DNA of 50,973 nt. Origin: a virus. A program made the position numbers and the translations under genes. Each line of letters begins with the position of its first letter. Position 1 is the stretch's first letter. Where the stretch lies: IMG/VR virus record IMGVR_UViG_3300033064_004871, positions 1 through 50,973 of that record, one strand, 5' to 3'. Shown in pieces: positions 6,689 through 16,338 of the stretch. The notes beneath the pieces were generated by a model. The model was not told the DNA's origin and ran no database searches. It saw only the letters and a program-made list of their open reading frames with translations.

Positions 6689-8969
6689 ATTTCAGCCGAA
6701 ATAAGAACTCATCAGAGTTTCTCTTTGCAACAGGTTGTGCTAGATTAGCTCTCATAATCACGTTAAGATTCTCGTCATGAAGATTGATACCAGTGATATA
6801 GACAAACTCATTCTCTCTTTCATTGATGTTCTCAGATACAGGAAACGGTTCAAAACTTGAATTTGAAGATGAGTTTATCAGTGATGAAGGTGCGGGTGCA
6901 TTGACAATAAAGACGTTTGTTCTCTGCTCACCTGTCAGCGTAAGATCGAATTGCTCTTTTCCAAAAAGTGCAAGTGCCGGATTTGTCAACATCGACGTCC
7001 CTTCCACGTAGAAGATATTTCCGACAGAATTCCATTTTGCATGAGGCGTCAAGCAGTCACTTCTGTATATCGTGCCGTTATTATCATCAGAGAGTGAAAT
7101 TGATACTTTTCCGTATGAACCTGACATGTTTACGTCAGTGATTGTGTAAGATCCTGGTTGAATCTTTCTTCCAAAGCCTAGCGTTGTTAAGTCAAAGATC
7201 AATACCAGATTTGATCCTGTGTCTTTAAATCTTTGTGCAATTGTCAATGCAGAAGAAATTTCTACTGTAGGATCTTCTGGAGTTGCGCCACCAAGTGCAT
7301 CAAAATCTGCAGGTAGACCTGCGTAATATGATGATGTAGATGCTACATTTCTCATTGAGATAATTCCATGACTAACATTGCCAAGATCATTCTTGAAAAA
7401 GTCACTTACTTCTGATTCTATTGCTGTGAAGTCTGGAAACTGAAGACCGTTGTCGTTTGGTAATATTGTCAAATTACGCTTGGCAACATTGCGATTTTGA
7501 TACAAGATTGTGTCTGCTGTCATATCAAATGATGACGTGATCATTGATGCAGTTAAGTTATAAAGTCTAGGTGACTGACCTGTCACAAGATCTCTAACAA
7601 AATTTTCTAGATTCATGTAAAAGCCATTAACAGATAATGCCATGTCAACGTTAAATGGGCTTGATGTCACCTTATTGACAGTCTGAAAAGGTGTGACTAG
7701 AACGTCGTGTGCTTTTGTAACTGAGGAGAAGACAGGTGGAACGTAAAGTAAAAGATCTTTATCTGACGAGTTTGATTTAGCTGCAAGTCTACTGATATCT
7801 GTACTGGATAAAAATCGCTTGTAGAGTTTTAGATCGTGAATCTCTGCTTGCAACGGATTAGAAAACGTGAAATTAACTGGGTCTGTAGAAAAACCGGTAA
7901 TCAGTGGAATTCCATCAATCGGTGATATCGTAGAATTGAAGAACTTTGCTGTGTAGTCTGCGCCTTTGAAGTAATTTCCAACAATCAGCGCATCTGATGT
8001 AAGTTTCGTTGATATCGAAGATGATGGAACTGCAAAAGAAGTCTCGCTTGAATCAATGAAGATGCTACCTGATCCGTAACTTCTTGTGTTTGTTCCCCAT
8101 CGCACTGTGACGTGGTGCCAGCAGTTGTGTTTAAGTGAATTGTCTGGTGTGATGAATGCCAGATTATTAGGATAACTTAGACCACTTTCAACAGCTGCGA
8201 GATCCAAGCTGCTTGGAGAAGTATCTGCGCTCTGGCTTAATTGTAGAAGCAGTCGATAACCATCGCCAAGTTGGTTGTTATCGAGACTTGACCCAGAGAC
8301 TAGAGATAATGCAAATGTTGATGATAAGTGCAGGATTGTTCCTGCAACAAAACCTTCGTTCTTAGAAAACTTATATCTGGGATTAATGTAGAAGTCAATA
8401 GAAAATGCACCATCAGGTGTGTAGGGTCTACCTAAAGATGATGTATTTGCATAGATGATCGCGCTATTGTTTGGACCTGCACTTGATGAGAAGAAATTCA
8501 ACGTGTGGTAATTTCCACATGAGAAATCACTTGTGCTGTATCCGTGCCTGTAAAAAGGCATCAAGTTTTCTGTGATAATACGCTTCATCAGGTAGGGTGA
8601 ACCGTTGTAGTCATCAGAAAAATTAACAGGTTGGCGATATCTGACAGGAGAGAAGAATATCGAGTTTCGTGACGGATTGACCTGCGCATTAACATCTGCC
8701 AAGTAGGTAGACATTAGACTCGATACATCTGTTGTACCCTGGTTGATCGCTAAAGAGGCGGCCTTAGTACTACTTATAATTTGTCCTTGCGACCAACCTG
8801 GTGAATTCTGGGTATCTTCGGGTATATTCTTGATGAACACACTAGGTCGTTCTACAAGATTTATCGTACCAGTCACACCACCTGTTGATGATGACATAAT
8901 GTGACGTTGTGGGTGCAACACAAGCGTCACATTTTCAAGATGGTCACGTGTTATTGGTATGAATGCCAT
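6678..8969 (-). CDS. Large virion protein with LamG-like jellyroll domain (763 aa)
   Basis: Probable tail-periphery or fibre protein. Residues about 185-395 form a concanavalin/laminin-G-like sandwich, with the typical run GAFSIDFYI, a central CWHHVTVRW (283-291), a strand ending in FIDSS, and a closing EIHDLKLYKRFLS. Such domains bind carbohydrate or protein. The last 40 residues (ITGINLHDENLNVI onward, ending LKYDF) resemble the end of the neighbouring 414-aa protein, indicating a shared C-terminal module. The remainder is Ser/Thr/Asn-rich beta-type sequence. An AAAAGAGAC ribosome binding site precedes the ATG. It lies at the end of the structural block, overlapping the resolvase gene. Confidence 0.8.
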   Translation of the reverse strand: MAFIPITRDHLENVTLVLHPQRHIMSSSTGGVTGTINLVERPSVFIKNIPEDTQNSPGWSQGQIISSTKAASLAINQGTTDVSSLMSTYLADVNAQVNPSRNSIFFSPVRYRQPVNFSDDYNGSPYLMKRIITENLMPFYRHGYSTSDFSCGNYHTLNFFSSSAGPNNSAIIYANTSSLGRPYTPDGAFSIDFYINPRYKFSKNEGFVAGTILHLSSTFALSLVSGSSLDNNQLGDGYRLLLQLSQSADTSPSSLDLAAVESGLSYPNNLAFITPDNSLKHNCWHHVTVRWGTNTRSYGSGSIFIDSSETSFAVPSSSISTKLTSDALIVGNYFKGADYTAKFFNSTISPIDGIPLITGFSTDPVNFTFSNPLQAEIHDLKLYKRFLSSTDISRLAAKSNSSDKDLLLYVPPVFSSVTKAHDVLVTPFQTVNKVTSSPFNVDMALSVNGFYMNLENFVRDLVTGQSPRLYNLTASMITSSFDMTADTILYQNRNVAKRNLTILPNDNGLQFPDFTAIESEVSDFFKNDLGNVSHGIISMRNVASTSSYYAGLPADFDALGGATPEDPTVEISSALTIAQRFKDTGSNLVLIFDLTTLGFGRKIQPGSYTITDVNMSGSYGKVSISLSDDNNGTIYRSDCLTPHAKWNSVGNIFYVEGTSMLTNPALALFGKEQFDLTLTGEQRTNVFIVNAPAPSSLINSSSNSSFEPFPVSENINERENEFVYITGINLHDENLNVIMRANLAQPVAKRNSDEFLFRLKYDF

Positions 8970-8992
8970 GTCTCTTTTCCGTGTCTAAGAGA

Positions 8993-10237
8993 CTAGAAAT
9001 CAAGCCTCACTCGAACTGTCAGATCTTTCTCATCATTCTTCTCAATAGGCCTGCTCAATTTAGCAACAGCTAGAAGATCTCCTGCAGTGTCGTATAAACC
9101 TACAGATGTGATGAAAGAGAATGTACGCTGCGTGTCTTCCTGACCTGTATCAATCACGGTAAGTCTTCCATTTGTATCAGCAGCTGTTGGATTTGTCGAG
9201 TAGTTGAATTCATCTGCTGTTGCTCTACAGAAAACTAGAGTAGAATTGATATTTGTGATATTCTGGAATGTAATTGCTGTGTCTGATCCTGATGAGAATC
9301 GACACGATGCAATATGTTTCACGATATCATCAATTGATCCAGAGACCAAGAAGTCAGGAATGAATTTTGCATTAGGATTGCCTGATCCTGCAGCATCTCC
9401 GATAATTACTTGATTTGCCGTTGCATTTAAGTAAGCACCATATGATAGACCACCAATGACGCCAGAGACATGTTGAGATCCTGATATGATCTTCTTTAGA
9501 TCCAGGATGGCTATTCCCTGGTCATAGAACATCAAGCCAACGTTATTGGTTGAATTCTCTGTACTCACAATATTGCCTACTTGACCACCGTATGCATACT
9601 GCGTAGATGAAGCAGCACCAACATCAGAGAAGATGATCGATCCCGATGTCGATGTTACATCGACATTAGGCATATTGGGGTATAGCGCAGTTGTCTGGTC
9701 AAGAGATGCTGTTGTGTAGAATCTCATAGCAAACGTCTCAGGCTTGATCTTGTCTCTAGCAAAAAGACGCTTGAAATTAATGAATAATGCTTCATCAATA
9801 GGTGCTGTTGCGCTTGTTGTAGTGAGAGTAAACGGTGATGTAAACTGAAGATTTTTGTCACCTAACAGGACCTGCGCAAATTCTTGATATAGCGAGACTT
9901 TCTCTCTCATCATCAAAGACTGCGATGAGAATAGAAGCTTTCCAGTTGAGTCAACGCCCTGGAAAGAAGATCCTGTCACTGTGCTTGATGAAGCATACAA
10001 ACCTATTGTCATATCAAAGACTTCATTTGCAGTTGCAAGAGTGAAATCTTGATCGTAGATTGTCTGGAATAGAGAAGATGTGATAGCAGCAGTTGATACA
10101 ATAAACGATGATGTCACGAAAACATCATATGTTCGTCTTGTTGCAGAACCACTAATGTTTTCCTGAAGTGCGTCTACAAGCTGATTAAGGTATGATGTGC
10201 TTGTCTTGACATCATCAGGTGCAATTAACTTTATCAT
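8993..10237 (-). CDS. Virion structural protein sharing a C-terminal module (414 aa)
   Basis: No named family recognised. The protein is Ser/Thr-rich and beta-type, with no membrane segment. Its final residues (ITSVGLYDTAGDLL, then LSRPIEK, ending VRLDF) align without gaps over about 40 positions with the end of the 763-aa LamG protein next door, so both probably use this module to attach to a common partner. The start has an excellent ribosome binding site, AAGAGGAAAT, just before the ATG. It follows the 230-aa gene by 15 bases. Probably a baseplate- or fibre-associated protein, by context. Confidence 0.75.
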   Translation of the reverse strand: MIKLIAPDDVKTSTSYLNQLVDALQENISGSATRRTYDVFVTSSFIVSTAAITSSLFQTIYDQDFTLATANEVFDMTIGLYASSSTVTGSSFQGVDSTGKLLFSSQSLMMREKVSLYQEFAQVLLGDKNLQFTSPFTLTTTSATAPIDEALFINFKRLFARDKIKPETFAMRFYTTASLDQTTALYPNMPNVDVTSTSGSIIFSDVGAASSTQYAYGGQVGNIVSTENSTNNVGLMFYDQGIAILDLKKIISGSQHVSGVIGGLSYGAYLNATANQVIIGDAAGSGNPNAKFIPDFLVSGSIDDIVKHIASCRFSSGSDTAITFQNITNINSTLVFCRATADEFNYSTNPTAADTNGRLTVIDTGQEDTQRTFSFITSVGLYDTAGDLLAVAKLSRPIEKNDEKDLTVRVRLDF

Positions 10238-10252
10238 TATTTCCTCTTGTTC

Positions 10253-10945
10253 TTATGTTCCGGTGATCCTGATTTCGAACTCTTTGCTCAGGCCTGAGTT
10301 ACGTCCAACAATTCTCACATATGTGCTGATATATGACCCGCCCGAGAAAGCTGCATATGTGTTGTACACAGCTTGTGAAACATCCCTTGCAATAAACGTC
10401 AACGGCGTTGTTGCGCTTGTTGTTGCAATTTCATATCTTGCTGTGTTAAGCGTAGGATTGTTTGAAAGTGCCTGCGAGTTAATAGGAACTTGTCCTGCGA
10501 CAGACAGGAATAACCTGTTAAGATAGACAATATAGACATTGTCAATAAGCTCAGGAGGAACAGATCCGCCTATTGTTGAACTCATCTGTACGTTTATTGA
10601 AACACCCGATGAAGAAGCACCCTCAGCAAGCGTTAAAATGCCGCTTGTTAATCCATTGATCGTCATGAGTGGCATGTAGATCTGATTTGGATTTGATATT
10701 GACGTTAAAGTATTCTTCATTGAGAGATTTGTATTAGTCAATGCTTCAAACACAGGTGTGTTCTTCTCGATCTTTTCTTTTCCAACAGTCTGTCCGTACT
10801 TGGTTATGACGCTGTAATCGATCTCATCGTCGCTTAATGCAAACGCAAAGATGGAAAAATTGCCTTGTGCAAGTTTTGCTCTACCTGCATCAGTAAGTAC
10901 TGCATCTACAACGATGTTATTTGTATCTTGTCTAAGAAACGCCAT
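10253..10945 (-). CDS. Virion structural protein (230 aa) with shared N-terminal motif
   Basis: The N-terminus (DAVLTDAGRAKLAQGNF, then SDDEIDY) resembles the N-terminus of the 322-aa protein at 18321-19289 (LIMTQEGKRQLASGDF). This LT.xGR..LA.G.F arrangement marks a structural protein module seen in several large T4-related phages; no biochemical role is known to me. The gene follows the largest intergenic gap in the structural block (51 bases), which carries a GATAAATA late-promoter-like octamer and a strong GAGGAAG ribosome binding site. It may therefore begin a transcription unit covering 10945 down to the resolvase. Confidence 0.75.
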   Translation of the reverse strand: MAFLRQDTNNIVVDAVLTDAGRAKLAQGNFSIFAFALSDDEIDYSVITKYGQTVGKEKIEKNTPVFEALTNTNLSMKNTLTSISNPNQIYMPLMTINGLTSGILTLAEGASSSGVSINVQMSSTIGGSVPPELIDNVYIVYLNRLFLSVAGQVPINSQALSNNPTLNTARYEIATTSATTPLTFIARDVSQAVYNTYAAFSGGSYISTYVRIVGRNSGLSKEFEIRITGT

Positions 10946-10967
10946 GTGAGACTTCCTCTTTCATAAT

Positions 10968-10975
10968 TATTTATC
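10968..10975 (-). promoter_or_regulatory. Candidate gp55-type late promoter (GATAAATA)
   Basis: In the 51-base gap between the 615-aa and 230-aa structural genes, the minus strand reads GATAAATA, a one-base variant of the T4-like consensus of the kind seen in T4-related cyanophages. It is followed by GAGGAAG as ribosome binding site and the ATG at 10945, leaving a leader of roughly 15 bases. It may begin a transcription unit for the 230-aa, 414-aa and 763-aa virion proteins and the resolvase. Confidence 0.5.
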
Positions 10976-10996
10976 TACGTGATACCCGTTAAATTA

Positions 10997-12844
10997 TTAA
11001 GTCACTTGTGTGTAAACCTTTGCTTCGCTTATAGGTATCGCTACGGGAATCTTTGTATTTCCAGTCGTAATGTTCACAATTTGATCTTGTGCAAGATTTG
11101 TCTCGAGTATATGGATCTTATACGACGGACGTTTGCTGTTAAATGCTATCAGATTTAATCGATGACCAGCACTGTCAAGCAAGTCTGTATAGTCAGGATC
11201 AAAATAGACAGTCATTCGTTTGTGTTCTGAGTCTTTTACAAGATCTGTAAAAAAATCTTGTTCAAGATAGAGATTTGGATATGGTTTTGGGCATCCTTTT
11301 CTTACAACAACATTGATCACAAGCGACTCAGTGAATAGATCCACACTAACTTGAAATTGTGTCGAGTAATTTGATGTGTAACCATGCGCATCAACAGAGA
11401 TGATTGCGTAGATGAACTTTGAATTTATATTGAACTCTAGGTCGTTGTATAGACAGGTTGGACTTTTCTTACGAGTGACAAGCTGAGCAGGTATAAATTC
11501 TGAGCTTGGTGTCTTTATGACCGAGTCGTCGAAGTCAATCTCACTAATCAGTTCAAATGCAACATTAAGTGAAGACCTTCTAAATACTTGGAATTTCTTT
11601 ATGTCACGCTGCTTATTAAATGGAAATTGCCAACCAATAAAAAGATGACCTTCTGGCAGCAGCTTGAAATAGACGTCCTCCGGTGGTGGAGGTGGTGTAT
11701 TTTCAACACAGAAGATGTCAATATTTTTACCAGAAGTTGCAAATAGCATTTTTGCTTTTGCAATCTGCGCACCGCGTGATGAAGAAGTCTCTGCTGCAGC
11801 ATACACAATAACTTCGTACAGGGCTCTAACTGTGTATGAGTACAGGCCACCATATCTTACAGCATTATCGACATATTCTGTTTCCTTTGAGCTGAGATAA
11901 GTCGTCTCATTGATTGTCACAGTTCTGTCTGAATTCTGTGTAGATTTGTCAATCACAAATCCTACATGATTTACTTCGACGCTAAGATCAGCAGATGTAA
12001 TGTCTGCTTCGTCAAAAAGTTCATAATCATAATAAGGAAGTGTAAGATCGTATTCATCAGCAGATACAACATATGAGTTTGAGCTTTGCCTCGATTTCTT
12101 TTGTATCTTTTCTGATCTTTCTAATGCGGCTGCGAATTCATCTGCAAATATCGAATTCTCATTTTCAAGTATTCGATTAGTAATATCACCTATGAATAGA
12201 TTGCTGAATGTGACGGCAGGTGCGAATCCTTTTACATCATTCAAGAAGTCGTTTTGCATGACACCTACAATATCAGTCTTTGCATATCTGTAGCTTGTAG
12301 ACTGGATATTATTAAGTGCATTAAATAGAAAGCTTCGTTCATTGGCTGTAGAAGATGACATTCTTGTAGAAGACACAGGTGGTGTGGGTATGCCAAAGTC
12401 TAAAGAAGCTATCCCTGTCTCAAACACAGCGTCGCCGACTGTGAGTTCTCCTGTAAAGAGCGGGTCTGAGGAAGATGACATAATGTAATATGATTTAGCA
12501 TCTGCAGATGTGTCTTGAACAACAATAGACGAGAAATTACGTCCAAAAGGTGCGTCTTCATAAAGTATAGGTGCTTTTGCATTGACTAGCGCCTGTATGT
12601 CTAGATTCTTTGTTGTTGCCCATGTTTGATTCATTTTAATCTGCACAAATCTTGGTGACTTGCCTATTCTGGATGCAAAAGCGGCGTTATCTGTAATTCC
12701 ATCTCTACCTAAGATTTGGGATTTTTCATTGACACGTTCATCAGGCATAAAAAAGTTGTAGATAAATTTAGATTCAACAATTTCTGGATTTTTAAGCCCT
12801 GCAACAATCGAAGGAAGCGATGGGTATGTGTAGTTATTTGACAT
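10997..12844 (-). CDS. Virion protein with fibronectin-III-like domain (615 aa)
   Basis: The middle of the protein has a proline run (PPPPPEDV, about residue 385) followed by a strand pattern typical of fibronectin type III: FIGWQFP, a short turn, then KKFQVFRRS and a YAIISVDAHG-type strand before the domain ends near residue 490. Such Ig-fold modules are common on phage tails and baseplates and often bind sugars weakly. The N-terminal 350 residues are unrecognised but open with a PDERVNEK motif and beta-rich sequence. Its ATG overlaps the stop of the 1164-aa gene (TAATG). It is probably a tail or baseplate accessory. Confidence 0.75.
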   Translation of the reverse strand: MSNNYTYPSLPSIVAGLKNPEIVESKFIYNFFMPDERVNEKSQILGRDGITDNAAFASRIGKSPRFVQIKMNQTWATTKNLDIQALVNAKAPILYEDAPFGRNFSSIVVQDTSADAKSYYIMSSSSDPLFTGELTVGDAVFETGIASLDFGIPTPPVSSTRMSSSTANERSFLFNALNNIQSTSYRYAKTDIVGVMQNDFLNDVKGFAPAVTFSNLFIGDITNRILENENSIFADEFAAALERSEKIQKKSRQSSNSYVVSADEYDLTLPYYDYELFDEADITSADLSVEVNHVGFVIDKSTQNSDRTVTINETTYLSSKETEYVDNAVRYGGLYSYTVRALYEVIVYAAAETSSSRGAQIAKAKMLFATSGKNIDIFCVENTPPPPPEDVYFKLLPEGHLFIGWQFPFNKQRDIKKFQVFRRSSLNVAFELISEIDFDDSVIKTPSSEFIPAQLVTRKKSPTCLYNDLEFNINSKFIYAIISVDAHGYTSNYSTQFQVSVDLFTESLVINVVVRKGCPKPYPNLYLEQDFFTDLVKDSEHKRMTVYFDPDYTDLLDSAGHRLNLIAFNSKRPSYKIHILETNLAQDQIVNITTGNTKIPVAIPISEAKVYTQVT

Positions 12845-15800
12845 TACTTCGTGAATCCTGTTTTTCTGACTATTTCGCTGATCTCTCTTGATCTGCTGCT
12901 TGAAGGTTCAGAACGTTCAGACCTTCTCGCTGTCTGCGAAGCAGAAGTTATTGTTGACGTTGTTGTTTCCGTTGCTGTATTTATCGCAGATGTCACTAAT
13001 TCAACAGAGATGATTAAGTCGCAGAGATAAAAATCGCTAGAACCGCTAAGGTCAGACCCGCTTATTGGTATTGCTATAATTTTATCAAATACAAATCCCT
13101 GTAATGCTTCTTTCATGATCTTTTGTTTTTGAAGTTCTACAATATTGTCAACTGTCCTTGTGTATCTTGATTTGACAAGAGGATTGATCTTCAATCCAGC
13201 AACGTAGTTATCAAAGATCGTTTTTATACTCGCAAGGTTAGGGTATGCAGATGTAACATCAACATCTTGATTTTGATGAAATGCATTGATGTCAAAGTCA
13301 AGACCGTAAAGAAGTCGCATATACTCAAGGATCGAATTGCTTTGTATCTCTTGTGTCTTGACTTCTACATCGGTAAAGTTATCAGTTGCAATATTTCCAT
13401 TTTGATCAAGAAACTTCAATGTAGTTGAGTTTACGAGATCTTCTTGGCTGCCTATTGAATTTGTCGTGTATTGTTGTGTTGCTTGATCGACAAAAGAGAC
13501 AGCAGGAAATTTATAAGTTCTTTCAAACTTTGTCGCTGTTCCGTAATTCACATCTCTGAATGTCAATGTGATGTTTACATCTTTTTCAACATTAAGCTTA
13601 AATGCGCCAAGTCGCTCCAACATTCCGTAAGGAATGCCGCATACGACAATGAAACTATCTTCTGCTGTTGGCAAGACCGTATCAGCATAATTTAACATTC
13701 CTAACAGATAGCTGCTAGTTCGATAATAATCAGATGTGTAATGAGAGAAGTCTGATGTCTTTAACCCATTCTGTCGGCATCTTTCAAGCCATGTAACTGA
13801 GTTCCTTGTGTACAAGGAAGCTAAGTTTTCATTATATGCAGGGATGTAGTTTTTAGCTGCTGTAGCTGCGGTAGACAGTAATGAATTTGTTTTTGTAATG
13901 TAGTCAAGTATGTAACTGAATGTGTCATAGACAACTTGTGTCTTATACATGGTCGGTGCTAGAAGACTATCTACTAGAATCTTGACATTTGATTCATACA
14001 CATCTTTCGTATCTTGAGTAGCTACTCTAGATACAGTCAGATATTCTCCATCAAATGTTGCTGATATTATTTCTTCTGTTTGTATGTCAAGAAGCTCGGC
14101 TGCTAAAGCGATATCGTCAATTGAACTAGATGTAGTAACAACAGTCGTTTTAATTTGATTCTCGTAACCAGAGATATCGCTAGGTTGAGCTGTGTCTGTC
14201 GTTGTAAGAATGTTTGTCAATGATAGAACTTTATTGATAATTCCTTTTATATTTGCAAAGAATTTGTAATCGTAATAAAGTGAATAATAGATCTTATCAT
14301 AAGTTCTGCTAGATGCATCACCGCCACCAGAAGATGAGACCTCAGTAAAATTATCTTGATAGCTTGTAAGTTGAAAGATTGAATCGCCATTATCATTAAT
14401 CAGCCCTCTGAACCAATAGATTGTCTTTAAAAAGAATGAAAATGCACGATGATCCCTATTCGATTCTATGAATTGACTTATTATTCCGACTTTTGCTGTG
14501 AAAGGATTGTCATTTGTCATTCCAGCAGATGTCAGTGTCGAAGATTTTTCAAGATTCTTTGCAAATTCATAAAATAAGTCAAGCTGGTTTGCATCATCAG
14601 TCAAAAAAGGATCGAGGACGCTAGGCTTCCACAGATCAGACATGCTATCTGTTTTTATTGAATCTTGTTGATCAGCTCCAGGCGTGACCAAATTTGCAAT
14701 TGAAGGGATCTTGAGATCTAGAAGGCTTAATGTCTTCTCAATAATGTCATCGCCACTCGACAATGCAGGATAGCCTGTGAGTCCTAATAAACTTGCAAGT
14801 CGCGCTTCCTGTGTCTTAATGCCGGCGAGAGCTTTTGCTTTAAAGGCACCCACCTTTGTTGAATCTTGCTCATAATCTTCGGAATTACGCATCCTGTCTC
14901 TAAGACCAGCAATCTTGAACAGCACATTCATCAAGGCAGGATCATCAGCAGATTTCATAATCAGCGTAAATCGTAATGCACTTGCTTCACGATCAACAAT
15001 CGAGACAGGTATCTCTGTCATAAAAGACCTGTCGATGTAAGCAGAAATGCAATTCAAGAACTCAAAAAACATCGTTGTGTCATTATTTAGAATCATCTTC
15101 TTGCGCAACGAGTCAAGATTGTTATAAATATTTTGGTATATCTGCTGAAATTGTTGTGACCTTGTATCGAGAAAGCTAGGATTATTTGCGAGCGGATCAA
15201 TCAGATAATACTGGTCGGCGACTACATAGTCGCTTAAAAATGATTGACTTTGTGATGCATTGTCTAGACTTAAGACAAAGAGACCTTCATTTGTCAAACT
15301 AAGAATTTCGCTAAAGGCACCACAATTCTTGTTTGAACTTAAGTCCTGTTCATTGCCGAGATCTGATAGACCTCCTAATGCAGTTCTAAATACTGTCTTA
15401 ACATCTGCACCAGGATCACTAAAGCCACTCGAATATTGAAGACTTATATCTTTTGAAAGTGTAGTGAAGATACAATCTGCGACTTGTTCTAGCATCGTGC
15501 TATTCAAATTATAAGAATTGTCATAGATTGAACCTAACATCTCAATAGATTGATCATACACGTCATTAGAAACAGATTCAATTGTGAATGTATTGTCTTG
15601 TGATGCTTTTGTCGTTATTCCTGCGTATTTAAGCACGCCATAGCAGTTTCTAGCAAGTTGTGCCATTTTAGTGATATTCAATCTGCTATCTGTATCTGTG
15701 ACACTCAGAATATCTGTTGCCCATGCAGATGTGCTAGATGCTTGCAAAAAACCGCTAAGATTCTTAACAGAAAAATCGATCGAAGTTTTTGTTGTGTTCG

Positions 15801-16338
15801 AAGGACCGGCTGGGTCCTGGCCCACAATTTCTGGATTGATTAGCATCCACGATGTAGCATCTGTTGATTGCAAATTGTAGAAGTCATCGATAAAATCAAG
15901 ATAACTAACTTTTGCACGATAAGCAGCTATGATATTATCAACAGCATTATTGAATTCTGTCGTATAGCCAGAATTAAAGTCAGTAGTCTGGGCCGCTGTA
16001 AATGATCCTGTCAAGCTATTGACAATCTCTGTTGCTGTTGTCAGCACTGCCTTGTTCAATCCACGCTGTACGGTGATGACTGATTCCTCTGCGCTCTCCT
16101 TGCGAAGTGGAACTATTGCTAGCACAGATGCGAGTGTCGAATTAATTCCTTTCGTAGCAATAAATTTATCATAACCCGACTCGCTAAGTGACAATTCATC
16201 ATCAGAATTTGGAGTTATAGTGACTGTGTCTATTATGGCAGATGTTACTCTTTTTGGCACATAGCTTACACCTGACACAATGTCTAGGGGTTGTGAAAGA
16301 GATTCAATACCTGTCTGAAATACTAAAACTGGCTTCAT
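12844..16338 (-). CDS. Very large virion protein (1164 aa), unrecognised
   Basis: No family recognised. The protein is acidic, Asn/Ser/Thr-rich and apparently mostly helical with beta segments, with no signal peptide or transmembrane stretch. The last 45 residues are low complexity: a Thr/Ser run (TATETTTSTITSASQ) and then an Arg/Ser-rich stretch (ARRSERSEPSSSRSR). Length and position among baseplate-type genes suggest a large tail or baseplate component, or perhaps an internal protein ejected with DNA, but neither can be shown here. It is coupled on both sides: ATGA with the preceding 660-aa gene and TAATG with the following 615-aa gene. Confidence 0.7.
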   Translation of the reverse strand: MKPVLVFQTGIESLSQPLDIVSGVSYVPKRVTSAIIDTVTITPNSDDELSLSESGYDKFIATKGINSTLASVLAIVPLRKESAEESVITVQRGLNKAVLTTATEIVNSLTGSFTAAQTTDFNSGYTTEFNNAVDNIIAAYRAKVSYLDFIDDFYNLQSTDATSWMLINPEIVGQDPAGPSNTTKTSIDFSVKNLSGFLQASSTSAWATDILSVTDTDSRLNITKMAQLARNCYGVLKYAGITTKASQDNTFTIESVSNDVYDQSIEMLGSIYDNSYNLNSTMLEQVADCIFTTLSKDISLQYSSGFSDPGADVKTVFRTALGGLSDLGNEQDLSSNKNCGAFSEILSLTNEGLFVLSLDNASQSQSFLSDYVVADQYYLIDPLANNPSFLDTRSQQFQQIYQNIYNNLDSLRKKMILNNDTTMFFEFLNCISAYIDRSFMTEIPVSIVDREASALRFTLIMKSADDPALMNVLFKIAGLRDRMRNSEDYEQDSTKVGAFKAKALAGIKTQEARLASLLGLTGYPALSSGDDIIEKTLSLLDLKIPSIANLVTPGADQQDSIKTDSMSDLWKPSVLDPFLTDDANQLDLFYEFAKNLEKSSTLTSAGMTNDNPFTAKVGIISQFIESNRDHRAFSFFLKTIYWFRGLINDNGDSIFQLTSYQDNFTEVSSSGGGDASSRTYDKIYYSLYYDYKFFANIKGIINKVLSLTNILTTTDTAQPSDISGYENQIKTTVVTTSSSIDDIALAAELLDIQTEEIISATFDGEYLTVSRVATQDTKDVYESNVKILVDSLLAPTMYKTQVVYDTFSYILDYITKTNSLLSTAATAAKNYIPAYNENLASLYTRNSVTWLERCRQNGLKTSDFSHYTSDYYRTSSYLLGMLNYADTVLPTAEDSFIVVCGIPYGMLERLGAFKLNVEKDVNITLTFRDVNYGTATKFERTYKFPAVSFVDQATQQYTTNSIGSQEDLVNSTTLKFLDQNGNIATDNFTDVEVKTQEIQSNSILEYMRLLYGLDFDINAFHQNQDVDVTSAYPNLASIKTIFDNYVAGLKINPLVKSRYTRTVDNIVELQKQKIMKEALQGFVFDKIIAIPISGSDLSGSSDFYLCDLIISVELVTSAINTATETTTSTITSASQTARRSERSEPSSSRSREISEIVRKTGFTK

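Noticed and set aside
15802-15818. GC-rich 6-bp inverted repeat (AGGACC/GGTCCT) inside the 1164-aa gene
   Set aside because: Short arms in coding sequence, no T-tract and no gene boundary nearby; not a terminator.
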